This document shows positions 1-8,202 of a DNA stretch of 46,246 nucleotides, one piece after another. Origin of the DNA: Bacillota bacterium (GTDB lineage: Bacteria; Bacillota; Bacilli; Alicyclobacillales; SLC66); assembly GCA_021828865.1 (NCBI GenBank), contig JAJZCW010000026.1:1-46246 (forward strand). Direction: 5' to 3'. The position numbers and the translations under genes were made by a program. The notes under the pieces are model-generated. The model worked only from the letters and a program-made list of their open reading frames with translations. It had not been told where the DNA came from and searched no databases. Each line of letters starts with the position of its first letter. The first letter of the stretch is position 1.

Positions 1-868
1 TTGTCATTTGATGATCAGACAACTCTTTTAACCAACTGATCGATAGGTCCACCCATTTTTGCCGTCCGTTTTTCGTGGTAATCGTAAGCCCTGATTCACT
101 GCCAAACCCTCTTTGTTGCCATTCATTAAATATCTGCTGCTTTTGATCAGCGTAATAATTAGGGCAAATCAGCGTCACAGGTTGCCCCATTAACTCATTG
201 GCACTCGCATAGCCGAGAATGACGGCTAATCGATGATTGACCATCACAATGTGGTGATTTTGAATCAATGCCATTCCTACAGAAGTCCGTTCAAAGAAAT
301 GATGCTGCACTTCCAGCAATCGACGTTCCGCATTGACAAGATCAATCCGATCAAGACCATTCGTGATATCGATAGCCAACGTTTCAATCAATGACCGCAT
401 GTCCTCGTCAAAAACATGCTCCTGCTCATGATAGATGGACAGCATACCCCATTTTTTACCTCCTCGATGGATGGGCAATGAGGCGCTTGAGTGAAAGCCG
501 AACTGAATGGCTCTGGCTTTCCAAGGCAAAAGGTGGGGAATAGTTTGAAAGGTTTGATTATAAATCGCTCGATCCTCGCGAAAGCCTGTTCCAAGCGAAC
601 CTCGTCCTTCTGGAATAGCAGGGTCAGCGGAAATGAACAGGTTTTGCATGTATCCTTGTTCACCGGAATTTCCCAGGAATTGAAATTTACCTTGGACATC
701 GGGAATGGCAATATAGGCTAACTTGAAGTGTCCTTTTTCCACGATGATGTCGCAAATGTCCTGAATCAATTGGGACTCATCGCTGGCCGTCACCATCAAC
801 TGATTGACCCGCACGAGTATGGCGTTAAAATTTTGCAATCGCTCAGTTCGACGATCTGAGTAGATCAT
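1..868 (-). CDS. GAF-PAS sensory protein, 3' end beyond window
   Basis: The reading frame is open from an ATG at 866-868 to the window edge (289 codons seen, no stop). GGTGATAACA precedes the start as a moderate ribosome-binding site. Residues about 15-175 look like a GAF domain, with a glycine-rich stretch (IPEGRGSLGTGF) and the typical end (LPIHRGGKKWGMLSIY). Residues about 185-289 look like a PAS domain (FFERTSVGMALIQ, then LGYASANELMG). There is no membrane segment or signal peptide, so the protein is cytoplasmic. The output domain, probably a histidine kinase, GGDEF or EAL module, must lie outside the window. The gene follows the permease-chemoreceptor fusion on the same strand, separated by a palindrome. 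Ligand unknown. Confidence 0.8.
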   Translation of the reverse strand, partial: MIYSDRRTERLQNFNAILVRVNQLMVTASDESQLIQDICDIIVEKGHFKLAYIAIPDVQGKFQFLGNSGEQGYMQNLFISADPAIPEGRGSLGTGFREDRAIYNQTFQTIPHLLPWKARAIQFGFHSSASLPIHRGGKKWGMLSIYHEQEHVFDEDMRSLIETLAIDITNGLDRIDLVNAERRLLEVQHHFFERTSVGMALIQNHHIVMVNHRLAVILGYASANELMGQPVTLICPNYYADQKQQIFNEWQQRGFGSESGLTITTKNGRQKWVDLSISWLKELSDHQMT

Positions 869-898
869 TGTTATCACCTTATTAAGTCCAATTTGAGG

Positions 899-929
899 AT
901 CCCTTAACACGGATTCCGTGTTAAGGGAT
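899..929. repeat. 31-bp perfect palindrome
   Basis: Left half ATCCCTTAACACGGA and right half TCCGTGTTAAGGGAT are perfect inverted repeats around one base. It lies between two leftward genes, 58 bp after the stop of the permease-chemoreceptor gene and 31 bp before the start of the GAF-PAS gene. As RNA it would form a hairpin of about 14 bp with a 3-base loop. No T-tract follows on the minus strand, so it is not a classical intrinsic terminator. It could be an operator for the GAF-PAS gene or an mRNA-stabilising hairpin. Confidence 0.7.
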
Positions 930-986
930 TGGTAATAGATTCATGTGGATAGGGTATGCTTATTTTTTGGTGGGTTTATGAGTCGC

Positions 987-3884
987 TTATTCTACTTTAA
1001 ACTTTGCCATTACTTGATTGAGCTGAACCGCTTGTTGTTTAATTTCATCCGAACTATTTGCTACTACATCAATTTCTGAGCTAATATTTTGGGTCGATAG
1101 TGCGACATTTCGTGCACTCTCTGCAGTCTGCTCCACAGAAAGCTTCACTTTTGTCATCATTTGCTCAAGTAGTGCGGCGTTATTTACTTCTTTAACAATT
1201 AGATCATCCATTTCTACTACTTCTTGAACAGTCTGATTCCCTGCTTCGAGTATGTTGTCAAGCGCCTTGCCAGACTCTAATACCATATTGACACTCGTAT
1301 TAGCAGCAGATTGGCTTTCTTTTGCAGAGGCTAATCCCAAATCGGAAATAGATACAATTTGATGCAAGATGGCACCGACCTGCGCAGATTCTTGTTGAGT
1401 CTGTTCCGCTAATTTCCTTACCTCTTCCGCAACGACAGCAAATCCCTTTCCAGCTTCCCCCGCACGTGCTGCTTCAATGGAGGCATTCAGTGCAAGCAGA
1501 TTAGTTTGAGATGCAATACTGGTAATCGTTGCAGCAATTTGCTCTATTTGCTTGGTGTGTTCTTGCAGTTGCAGCATCGTTTGTTCTGTTTCCGAAGTTT
1601 TTTTAAGAACATTTTGAATGCTATTGATGGAATCATCGGTTGATTTTTTGCCATTTTCAGCAATGGTTCGCATTTGTTTTGAAGTATGGTTGGTTGTGCT
1701 TGATTTTTCTTTTGCACGTTGAATCAATATTCCTAAATCATTTAGCGCTTCGGAAATTTGGAGAACTGTTTGTAATCCTTCTCTGCTATATTCATCCACC
1801 TGCTCCATTTGGCCAGAAATATCAGCAATAGAGGATACGGTATTTTTGGTAGAAGTAGCTGTTTCGTTAGAAGAAAACTCCAATTGAGAGGAACTTTGTT
1901 TTAATGCAAATACCAAATCTCGTAAGTTTTGCATCATGGCATTCATGGACTTAGCCAAAATACTGATTTCGTCTTCTGTTTTGATGTTTAGAGGCTTTAA
2001 GTGAAGATCACCATCAGCAATTTTCATTACTTGTTCTGTGATGCGACTGACAGGGGATAACATTCTTCGTAAAATGAATAGCAGTCCCAAAATAAACAAG
2101 ACAATCACAGTATAGGCCGCTATGTTCACCACTCTGATCTGAACCACTAATCCTAAAGATTGTGAAACAGATAGCTTGGTTCCTTGAGACATACTAGAGA
2201 GGAGAGAGTTGGTTTGCAAGATGACGATAATCGCAATGATGATAAATACAATTGCTAAGAAAACAAAGGTTCTTGTCAGTCTCGAAAGTAATGCCACTTT
2301 AGAACTATCTTCACTTTGTTGACGTTCCAGCGCATTCACCAATTCGAGCGCGTCATCAATCTCAGGATTTTTGAATCCACTAGCCACCCCCCAATAATAA
2401 AAGACGATGGAGACTGCAATGACCACTATCATATCCCAGGGATAAGGAATAATATTTTTCGCTTCACCCAATTTGCTTGAACCAATATAAGTCATCAGTA
2501 ACATGATGACGAGATAGGTAATTAACCAGATGCCACTTTTTAATGATTGAAAAGTAGGCCTGCTGATTTGTTGCGGCATCAACCACGAAACTAGCAGATA
2601 GAGAGCCAGCCCTACAAGGACCGTAATTAATAATTGTGAATCGATACTCCAACCAGTCCAATAGATAATCAAAGTTCCAATGACAAATGCAATAGGCGAA
2701 ATAATTTGATTGCCCTTTAACATAAATGGTCGCTTGGCATTCGGTATTGTTTTTCTAAATACAGACAGAGAAATAGGGCCAATAATATAAGTGAACACCG
2801 TTGCGGAAGAAATCATACCTACCAGGCTTTGCCATGAGGGGAATGGCAATAAGAACAAAAGTCCCAATATCAGAGCCACTACTAGAGAAAAATTAGGGAT
2901 CCCTGTTTTGGGGTTTACTTTCGCTAAAAATTTAGGGAAGTAACCATTTTTAGATAATGCATATAACACTCTGGCAGTAGAAGCGATATACACGTTACCA
3001 GTTCCTGCAGGAGATATAATGGCATCCGCATAAAGAAGTGTAGCAAGCCATCCTAGATTCAGACTTGTTGCTAATTCGGCAAAGGGGGCATTAAAAGATA
3101 AATTCGCCCATCCATGCTTTAATTGCAGGGGATTCACACCGGCAATAAAGACAGTTTGAAGTAACACGTATAAAATAATTCCAATCAAGATAGATAATAC
3201 GAGAGCAATGGGAATGTCCCGCTGCGGGTTCCTGGCTTCGCCAGAAAGGTCAATCGCCTGCCTGAATCCTAAATAGGCAAAGATGACACCGGATGTTGCT
3301 ACAGCGACTAATATTCCAGAGGAGCCATCCGGCGCAAATCCCCCAGCGTTCACCAGGTTGCCCCAGTGCAGTCCCCCGACGAGAAAGACAATAATGGTTA
3401 AAACGGGCATAATGAATTTAATAATGGTTACGGTAGTATTCACGTGTGCGAAGTATTTGACACCAAAGTAATTAATCAGGAAAAACATGACTAACAACCC
3501 TGCAGCAAAAAGGAGTCCTTTCAATGTAAGCATTTTGGTTTGCGTATTCCAAAAACCTTGAATCCAGTGGGAGGCGTATTGCATTACCCCTTCTGCTTCA
3601 ACGGCAGGAACTGAAGCATACGCGATCCACGCTCCCCAGCCCATAATAAAACTAGTGATGTGTCCATGACTGTAATGAGGGTATCTAGCAATGGAACCTG
3701 TTTCCGGAATCATTCCCCCTAGCTCTGCAAAAACCAAACCTATAAATATTACCGCGATTCCTCCCACTAACCAGGAAACAATTGCAGCTGGTCCGGCTGC
3801 ATTTGCGGCGTAGAGTGAACCGAACAACCATCCTGAACCGATAATTCCGCCTAAGGAAGCCATTGTCAGATCTAGAAGTGACAT
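987..3884 (-). CDS. APC amino-acid permease fused to methyl-accepting chemotaxis protein
   Basis: This is one uninterrupted frame of 965 codons. Residues 1-503 form an APC-superfamily permease with about 14 hydrophobic segments, the family start ([20 protein letters not shown]) and the signature [11 protein letters not shown] at 215-225. A hydrophilic linker (504-537) leads to a helix at about 538-557, a loop of only about 29 residues, a helix at about 587-605, a HAMP domain (606-658) and a full MCP signalling domain. Its conserved hairpin tip ([18 protein letters not shown]) lies near 794-811. An even number of helices puts HAMP and MCP in the cytoplasm. The MCP part has almost no extracellular sensor, so I infer that the permease is the sensor. 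The ATG at 3882-3884 lacks a well-spaced ribosome-binding site. AGGAGG lies 35 bases upstream, and an in-frame ATA at 3909-3911, 8 bases after it, would restore the usual permease N-terminus (974 codons). Confidence 0.93.
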   Translation of the reverse strand: MSLLDLTMASLGGIIGSGWLFGSLYAANAAGPAAIVSWLVGGIAVIFIGLVFAELGGMIPETGSIARYPHYSHGHITSFIMGWGAWIAYASVPAVEAEGVMQYASHWIQGFWNTQTKMLTLKGLLFAAGLLVMFFLINYFGVKYFAHVNTTVTIIKFIMPVLTIIVFLVGGLHWGNLVNAGGFAPDGSSGILVAVATSGVIFAYLGFRQAIDLSGEARNPQRDIPIALVLSILIGIILYVLLQTVFIAGVNPLQLKHGWANLSFNAPFAELATSLNLGWLATLLYADAIISPAGTGNVYIASTARVLYALSKNGYFPKFLAKVNPKTGIPNFSLVVALILGLLFLLPFPSWQSLVGMISSATVFTYIIGPISLSVFRKTIPNAKRPFMLKGNQIISPIAFVIGTLIIYWTGWSIDSQLLITVLVGLALYLLVSWLMPQQISRPTFQSLKSGIWLITYLVIMLLMTYIGSSKLGEAKNIIPYPWDMIVVIAVSIVFYYWGVASGFKNPEIDDALELVNALERQQSEDSSKVALLSRLTRTFVFLAIVFIIIAIIVILQTNSLLSSMSQGTKLSVSQSLGLVVQIRVVNIAAYTVIVLFILGLLFILRRMLSPVSRITEQVMKIADGDLHLKPLNIKTEDEISILAKSMNAMMQNLRDLVFALKQSSSQLEFSSNETATSTKNTVSSIADISGQMEQVDEYSREGLQTVLQISEALNDLGILIQRAKEKSSTTNHTSKQMRTIAENGKKSTDDSINSIQNVLKKTSETEQTMLQLQEHTKQIEQIAATITSIASQTNLLALNASIEAARAGEAGKGFAVVAEEVRKLAEQTQQESAQVGAILHQIVSISDLGLASAKESQSAANTSVNMVLESGKALDNILEAGNQTVQEVVEMDDLIVKEVNNAALLEQMMTKVKLSVEQTAESARNVALSTQNISSEIDVVANSSDEIKQQAVQLNQVMAKFKVE

Positions 3885-3968
3885 CTCTCTTTTGAAACCG
3901 CTTTCTTTTATGGCACAAACCTCCTGTAAAATTATTTAAAAAATTAATTTATATAAAGCAATGTTAGA

Positions 3969-4000
3969 ATAGCACGATCTTTATTGGCTGTACAAGTGAT
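3969..4000 (-). promoter_or_regulatory. possible promoter of the permease-chemoreceptor gene
   Basis: Read on the minus strand, TTGTAC and TATTCT are separated by 18 bases, about 55 bases upstream of the AGGAGG of the fusion gene. The match to sigma-A boxes is moderate. No sigma-D (flagellar) promoter pattern was seen here. Confidence 0.35.
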
Positions 4001-4092
4001 GGTGTGTGAGGATGAAGATCAGTAAAATGATAAAATAGATATGTCTATGACTGGTGTCCATTCACGAATTTTTGATGGAAAGGCTGCGAAAG

Positions 4093-4845
4093 ATGAGTAG
4101 AGATAAGGCTCCTACAGTAAAATTTCTCAATGTGACTAAAAAATCCCCCGAAAACCCTCAATCTGCTACTATTCTTCAGAATATTTCAGGCGAAGTACCA
4201 GCGAATCATATTCTCACCGTTATTGGCCCATCAGGTTCCGGTAAGAGTACGCTCCTTTCTTTGTGTAACCTTCTTATCAGTCCTGATGAAGGCGAAGTGC
4301 TGATCCACTCCAAAGAAGTACGGGAGTGGACAGTAACGGATCTTCGACGACGCGTAGGGTTAGTTTTTCAGACGCCCACCATGTTTCCTGGTACGGTTTT
4401 AGATAATCTTAATTTGGGAGTAAAGTTGCAGGGGAAAACGCTTGAAAATCCGGAAAAATGGATAGAAAAAGTGGGATTACCTCCAGAAATACTCAAACAA
4501 AGTGCGAACGACCTCTCTGGTGGGCAAAAGCAGCGAGTGGCTTTGGCTAGGGTGCTGGCCAATCAACCAGATATCTGGCTGCTTGATGAAGTTACTTCGG
4601 CACTTGACCCAACCGCTGCTCGTGAAGTAGAGGAGTGGATACTTCAACTACAAAGTAAGGAAAATTCGACTGTCCTGTGGGTGACGCATAATTTAGATCA
4701 AGCCCGTCGGGTAGGGCATATAACCTGGCTATTAGCCAACGGGCGTCTGGTGGAAGCTTTACCTACTGAAGAGTTCTTTGAAAACCCGCAAGAGGACGTA
4801 ACAAGACGATTCTTAATAGGGGAACTTGGAGGAATTCAAGCATGA
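4093..4845 (+). CDS. fetA: ABC transporter ATP-binding protein, FetA/YbbL-like
   Basis: ATPase subunit of a two-gene metal exporter of the FetAB type (iron export and oxidative stress protection in Escherichia coli). The 250-residue protein has Walker A GPSGSGKST at 45-53, a Q-loop (LVFQTPTMF), the signature LSGGQKQR, Walker B (IWLLDEVTSALD) and an H-loop histidine (VTHN). I chose the ATG at 4093 because AAAGG lies 9 bases upstream and the ABC domain starts just after it. An in-frame GTG at 4054 and an ATG at 4075 are alternatives with poorer ribosome-binding sites. The stop overlaps the start of the permease gene (ATGA), which points to translational coupling. The exported metal is inferred from the family. 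Confidence 0.88.
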   Translation: MSRDKAPTVKFLNVTKKSPENPQSATILQNISGEVPANHILTVIGPSGSGKSTLLSLCNLLISPDEGEVLIHSKEVREWTVTDLRRRVGLVFQTPTMFPGTVLDNLNLGVKLQGKTLENPEKWIEKVGLPPEILKQSANDLSGGQKQRVALARVLANQPDIWLLDEVTSALDPTAAREVEEWILQLQSKENSTVLWVTHNLDQARRVGHITWLLANGRLVEALPTEEFFENPQEDVTRRFLIGELGGIQA

Positions 4846-5609
4846 GTTTGATTACCCTTTCTTTCACGCTCGGATTTGTGGTTATCGCCTTTTTCTTATC
4901 CATGTGGTTTAAGCTGGGACTTCAAAAAGATATTCTCATCGCCGCTGTTCGAGCCACCATTCAATTGCTAATCATTGGTTATATCTTGAAAGTAGTGTTT
5001 CACTTACAAGATGCCCTTTTTAGCCTTCTACTCATCGCACTGATGATCGGCGTTGCGACACAAAATGCTAGTAAAAGAGGGAAATGGTTACCTCATGCAT
5101 GGATTCGGGTGCTCCTCGCTATCACTGTTACCGAAGTGGTAACCCAAGGCTTATTGCTCGGACTGAGAGTGGTGGCACCTACCCCACAATATGTGATACC
5201 CATCAGTGGGATGATCGTTGGAAATGCGATGGTGGCTTCTGGCCTTTTACTCAATCGCTTACACTCAGAAACGTCATCGCACAGGCAGGAGATTATTACT
5301 ATACTTGCATTAGGAGGAACGTCCAAGCAGGCGGTGTATGATTATGTCAAGCAAGCAGTTCGTGCCAGCATGATTCCGACGATTGACAACACAAAAACGA
5401 TGGGCTTAGTCCAATTACCCGGGATGATGACCGGGTTGATCATCGCAGGTGCAGATCCCATACAGGCGGTTAGATACCAGATCTTGATCGTTTTTTCCAT
5501 ATTGGCCTCTGCCGTCATCACCAGTATCGTGCTTGGGTTTATCAGTTACCCTGGGCTATTTAATGAATTTCAGCAGTTTGTTTTATCTGATTCACCAATA
5601 AAAAAGTGA
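4842..5609 (+). CDS. fetB: ABC exporter permease, FetB/YbbM (UPF0014) family
   Basis: Membrane partner of the preceding ATPase. The 255-residue protein has about seven hydrophobic segments and the UPF0014 hallmarks: an N-terminal RATIQLLIIGY stretch, PISGMIVGNAMVASGL in the middle, and the motif IPTIDNTKTMGLVQLPGMMTG followed by GADPIQAVRYQ. Full family length. Its start overlaps the fetA stop by four bases. Family members are proposed iron exporters. Here the pair sits between two chemoreceptor genes with no obvious functional link. No clear terminator was found downstream. Confidence 0.9.
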   Translation: MSLITLSFTLGFVVIAFFLSMWFKLGLQKDILIAAVRATIQLLIIGYILKVVFHLQDALFSLLLIALMIGVATQNASKRGKWLPHAWIRVLLAITVTEVVTQGLLLGLRVVAPTPQYVIPISGMIVGNAMVASGLLLNRLHSETSSHRQEIITILALGGTSKQAVYDYVKQAVRASMIPTIDNTKTMGLVQLPGMMTGLIIAGADPIQAVRYQILIVFSILASAVITSIVLGFISYPGLFNEFQQFVLSDSPIKK

Positions 5610-5772
5610 TGGCAATTTTATTTGTCGTATCGTACGAATGATTTGTTAAAATCTTTGTCAAAGAATGTTTGGTTGTTTTTTTATTTTTAGCGACATACGA
5701 TTGCAAATATACTCAATTTTTTTTTATTTTATTTAAATTGAAAGGGTTACCATAGGGGGATGATGATTTACC

Positions 5773-6627
5773 GTGGGGATGCAAGTCTTGGGGGATCTAG
5801 AAATAACATCACTTAATACGGCGCTACATTTAGCGCCTGTTCTTTATTCCATTTTAATGCTACGTGAGCCACATTGTTTGTTGGTATGTGATACTGAAAA
5901 AGTGCTTTTTTCCGCTTATCATGATCAATTTGATTTGCATATTCGAGAAGGAGAACCTATTAATCCCAAATGGGTTATTTCAGATGCTGTTAAAAATCAG
6001 TCTCCCCATAAAAAATGGGTTAGCATCGAAGATTCTACACTCGGTGTGGCTTATATTGGATATGCAGCCCCTTTGTTTAATGAACATCAAGATCTAATCG
6101 GAGCCATTGGGTGGTATACCACGACTCATGCGGAAGAGATTCGAAAGGAACTGTCTGATATTAATCATGTGATGCAAGAGATCGATTCAGCGAGTCATAT
6201 GATTGCTTCAGGCGCCATGACGCTGGTAACTGAAGGTGAGCAACTAACCGAAGTGGCGAATCAACTACAAGAACGCTCAAAAAATATGTTGGAAACCAGC
6301 CATCTGCTACATGAAATATCGAATAAAACCCAAATTTTAGGGCTTAATGCCGCGATAGAATCCGCACGAGCTGGGGAATATGGACGTGGTTTTAGTGTAG
6401 TAGCTGAAGAAGTAAGAAATTTGGCCACGGAGGCGAAAGATTCCACGAAAAAGATTGATGTGGAAATTGCATTAATACAAACATCTATCAATAAAGTACA
6501 AGAGAATGCGTCACATAATTCTTCGTTCTCTGAAGAAATTACCGCAAGTATCGAAGAATTGGCGAGCTCGATTTCTTCCGTGCGATCATCGGTAGAAAAA
6601 ATCAATAAATGGAATCAGATGCAATAG
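5773..6627 (+). CDS. soluble chemoreceptor, YfmS-like
   Basis: This 284-residue protein has no membrane segment. Residues about 1-125 form a PAS/Cache-like input domain (for example [19 protein letters not shown], then [20 protein letters not shown]). Residues about 130-280 form a short MCP signalling helix pair whose tip reads [20 protein letters not shown], followed by [10 protein letters not shown]. Length and layout match the Bacillus subtilis soluble receptor YfmS. HAMP is absent. It probably joins CheA/CheW arrays in the cytoplasm and reports an internal signal. The GTG start at 5773 follows a GGGGG run with 13-base spacing. The in-frame ATG at 5779 is an alternative. A c-di-GMP-controlled cheX-like gene follows directly, so the two may act in one chemotaxis pathway. 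Confidence 0.88.
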   Translation: MGMQVLGDLEITSLNTALHLAPVLYSILMLREPHCLLVCDTEKVLFSAYHDQFDLHIREGEPINPKWVISDAVKNQSPHKKWVSIEDSTLGVAYIGYAAPLFNEHQDLIGAIGWYTTTHAEEIRKELSDINHVMQEIDSASHMIASGAMTLVTEGEQLTEVANQLQERSKNMLETSHLLHEISNKTQILGLNAAIESARAGEYGRGFSVVAEEVRNLATEAKDSTKKIDVEIALIQTSINKVQENASHNSSFSEEITASIEELASSISSVRSSVEKINKWNQMQ

Positions 6628-6640
6628 ATAGATGCAGTGG

Positions 6641-6669
6641 TTGAGGCATCATACGGCATGTACTATAAT
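6641..6669 (+). promoter_or_regulatory. sigma-A promoter of the riboswitch-cheX transcript
   Basis: TTGAGG (6641-6646) and a perfect TATAAT (6664-6669) are separated by exactly 17 bases. Transcription would start near 6676, about 12 bases before the riboswitch. Confidence 0.75.
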
Positions 6670-6687
6670 CAAGTTACTTTGAACGAT

Positions 6688-6792
6688 AGAAACAAGAAAA
6701 CGAGAAAGGCAAACCCGTCGAAAGGCGGGGACGCAAAGCCACGGGCCTAAAACATTGGTGATGGTAGCCGGGTTACCGAAAGTCTTGTTTCT
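6688..6792 (+). promoter_or_regulatory. cyclic di-GMP-I (GEMM-I) riboswitch
   Basis: The conserved GEMM-I core is present in order: GGCAAACCC, then GGGACGCAAAGCC, then GGGCCTAAAAC, then GGTAGCCGGGTTACCGA. P1 is closed by AGAAACAAGA (6688-6697) with TCTTGTTTCT (6783-6792), ten pairs. The 3' strand of P1 overlaps a segment (6785-6794) that can instead pair with 6807-6816, covering the GGGG of the downstream Shine-Dalgarno sequence AGGAGGGG. Ligand binding stabilises P1, so this predicts that c-di-GMP frees the ribosome-binding site (ON switch). The aptamer call is strong. The ON direction is inferred from the pairing. Confidence 0.93.
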
Positions 6793-6815
6793 CTGTGTTT
6801 ATAGGAGGGGAAACA

Positions 6816-6905
6816 GTGAAACCGGAAGGTTTTTACATATTAGCAGTAATGCAACATATGAATTTACTGGCCAAATTAAAAAAAACGCGTGCAATTATTT
6901 CATGA
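6816..6905 (+). CDS. 29-residue leader ORF between c-di-GMP riboswitch and cheX
   Basis: A GTG at 6816 sits 5 bases after AGGAGGGG (6803-6810), the best ribosome-binding site in this region, and begins 29 codons ending in TGA at 6903-6905. The peptide starts VKPEGFYILAVMQHM (initiator read as Met) and ends with a lysine-rich stretch (LLAKLKKTR). The stop overlaps an ATG at 6902, in frame with the cheX-like gene (ATGA), so translation of cheX could be coupled to it. This is the ORF whose ribosome-binding site the riboswitch appears to control. Function unknown: it may be a leader peptide or a small functional protein. No homolog recognised. Confidence 0.5.
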   Translation: MKPEGFYILAVMQHMNLLAKLKKTRAIIS

Positions 6906-6940
6906 TGATAGGGAAGCTACTCAATGGGGGGAAAGCTGAA

Positions 6941-7396
6941 ATGACATCTTTGAATACAAGTTCTATTTTAGCGTTACTGAATGCAACGCTTACCAGTATT
7001 AATGGCTTGGTCACTGTCACGACAGAGCAGCCTTCATTGGTTCACGCCCACATTTTACAAACCGATTATAGTGTGCTTATCGGGGTTACTGGAGCGTTGC
7101 GTGGGAGATTGTTAATTCTTGGTGAATCATCTGTCTTTATGAAAGCCGGGTTTGCCATGTACGGCATGACACTGTCTCAAGACATGTTGGAATCATTTGT
7201 TGGCGAGTTTGGCAATAGCGTGGCTGGCCACGCGGCAACAAAGTTGTATGAGCAAGGGATTAAAATTGATATTACACCACCTACAACGATGACGGGTCAA
7301 GTGAAGTTGGGCGGCTTTAACAAAGCGTTACAAGTGCCATTTCAAATGGATGGTGGCGCAAGTGGGCAATTGGTGTTAGCAGTGGAAGTATCATAA
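6941..7396 (+). CDS. CheX-type chemotaxis phosphatase
   Basis: This 151-residue protein of the CheC/CheX/FliY family dephosphorylates CheY-P in characterised members. The active-site pattern S-x3-E-x2-N is visible as SFVGEFGN (Glu89, Asn92), with prolines about 21-22 residues later (ITPPT), as in CheX. One such motif and this length fit CheX better than CheC. The ATG at 6941 has a purine-rich GGGGGGAAAG upstream. An in-frame ATG at 6902 would add 13 residues and overlap the leader ORF stop. The gene lies downstream of a c-di-GMP riboswitch and ends before a strong terminator, so it links c-di-GMP level to chemotactic signalling. The other chemotaxis genes are not in the window. Confidence 0.85.
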   Translation: MTSLNTSSILALLNATLTSINGLVTVTTEQPSLVHAHILQTDYSVLIGVTGALRGRLLILGESSVFMKAGFAMYGMTLSQDMLESFVGEFGNSVAGHAATKLYEQGIKIDITPPTTMTGQVKLGGFNKALQVPFQMDGGASGQLVLAVEVS

Positions 7397-7448
7397 TGGT
7401 ATAAATAGTAATACAATATATAGTTTATGCCAAAAAGCAAAGCTGAGG

Positions 7449-7497
7449 ACCGTCGTACCTACTACCCAAAAGGAAGTAAGTACGGCGGTTTTTATTT
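7449..7497 (+). terminator. intrinsic terminator of the cheX transcript
   Basis: ACCGTCGTACCTACT pairs with AGTAAGTACGGCGGT (15 positions, one mismatch and one G-T pair), followed by TTTTTATTTT. Confidence 0.88.
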
Positions 7498-7501
7498 TAG
7501 A

Positions 7502-7530
7502 TTGACATAGAAGACATTTCAATATACAAT
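7502..7530 (+). promoter_or_regulatory. sigma-A promoter of the OsmC gene
   Basis: Consensus TTGACA (7502-7507) and TACAAT (7525-7530) with 17-base spacing, right after the preceding terminator. Confidence 0.8.
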
Positions 7531-7576
7531 CACTCTAACAATTAAAACTAATCCGATAAGAATGGTGTGAATTAAA

Positions 7577-8020
7577 ATGGCGAATGTGACGTTTCATGCA
7601 AAGGTTGTTTTATCAGAAGGTGTACGGTCGATTGCTACGATCGGAGAGCATCAAATAATTATTGATGAACCTGTTTCTCTGGGAGGAACCGATCAGGGGC
7701 CGAATCCGGTTGAATATGTACTTGCCAGTCTTGGTGGGTGCATCAATGTTCTCGTGTCTAGCTTTGCAAAACTGCACAAGGTGGAAATAAAGCATTCCAA
7801 AGTGCATGTGGAGGGAGACCTCGATCCCGATGGATTTTTAAAGGCAAATTCCAGTGTGCGACCGGGATTCCAACAAATTCGTTATCATATAGAGATTGAT
7901 TCTCCATCTGATCCTGTAAAGGTTCGGGAATTAATAGACCACGTGGAAAGAGTTTGCCCGGTCAAGGATACGCTTAGTGGAGTGCCGGTCGTCTCAATTG
8001 ATGAAGTCACGGCTCAGTAG
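7577..8020 (+). CDS. OsmC/Ohr-family peroxidase-like protein
   Basis: This 147-residue cytoplasmic protein has the OsmC layout: an N-terminal beta sheet, the motif GPNPVEYVLASLGGC with the first redox cysteine (Cys55), and a second cysteine in RVCPVKDTL (Cys127). Both catalytic cysteines and the nearby Glu46 are present, so thiol-dependent reduction of hydroperoxides is plausible. It resembles the YhfA-like branch more than Ohr. The ribosome-binding site is weak (GGTG, 9 bases upstream) but the promoter is near consensus. It is monocistronic, between its own promoter and a hairpin at 8092-8123. With bacillithiol genes in the window, a low-molecular-weight thiol could be the reductant, but that is inference. 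Confidence 0.85.
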   Translation: MANVTFHAKVVLSEGVRSIATIGEHQIIIDEPVSLGGTDQGPNPVEYVLASLGGCINVLVSSFAKLHKVEIKHSKVHVEGDLDPDGFLKANSSVRPGFQQIRYHIEIDSPSDPVKVRELIDHVERVCPVKDTLSGVPVVSIDEVTAQ

Positions 8021-8091
8021 GGAAGTTATCTTACATGAGTGAGTGAAACTTCTTTCGGCTACTATTTATTTTGCGCAAAATCGCTCGATTT

Positions 8092-8126
8092 ACATGCTCT
8101 TCTGTTTGCACAGGAGGGCATGTTTC
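8092..8126 (+). terminator. long hairpin, probable terminator after the OsmC gene
   Basis: ACATGCTCTTCTGT (8092-8105) pairs fully with ACAGGAGGGCATGT (8110-8123), including two G-T pairs, around a TTGC loop, followed by TTCT and then an AT-rich stretch. The T-tract is weak, so termination may be partial. A near-consensus promoter overlaps the 3' half. Confidence 0.6.
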
Positions 8127-8134
8127 TATATAAT
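8106..8134 (+). promoter_or_regulatory. sigma-A promoter overlapping the hairpin
   Basis: TTGCAC (8106-8111) and a perfect TATAAT (8129-8134), 17 bases apart, about 70 bases upstream of the next gene. The -35 box starts in the loop of the hairpin at 8092-8123. Confidence 0.6.
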
Positions 8135-8202
8135 AATCTTTCCACTAGTGTGTCGGCGTGTTTGCCCGTTTCGATTGATTTTGCATAGTAAGGTGAAGAA
8201 GA

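Noticed and set aside
899..929. Palindrome as intrinsic terminator
   Set aside because: No T-tract on either side in the direction of transcription.
6819..6833. AAACC-GGAA-GGTTTTT as a riboswitch terminator
   Set aside because: Only five pairs, weak T-run, and it lies inside the leader ORF. The Shine-Dalgarno pairing explains control better.
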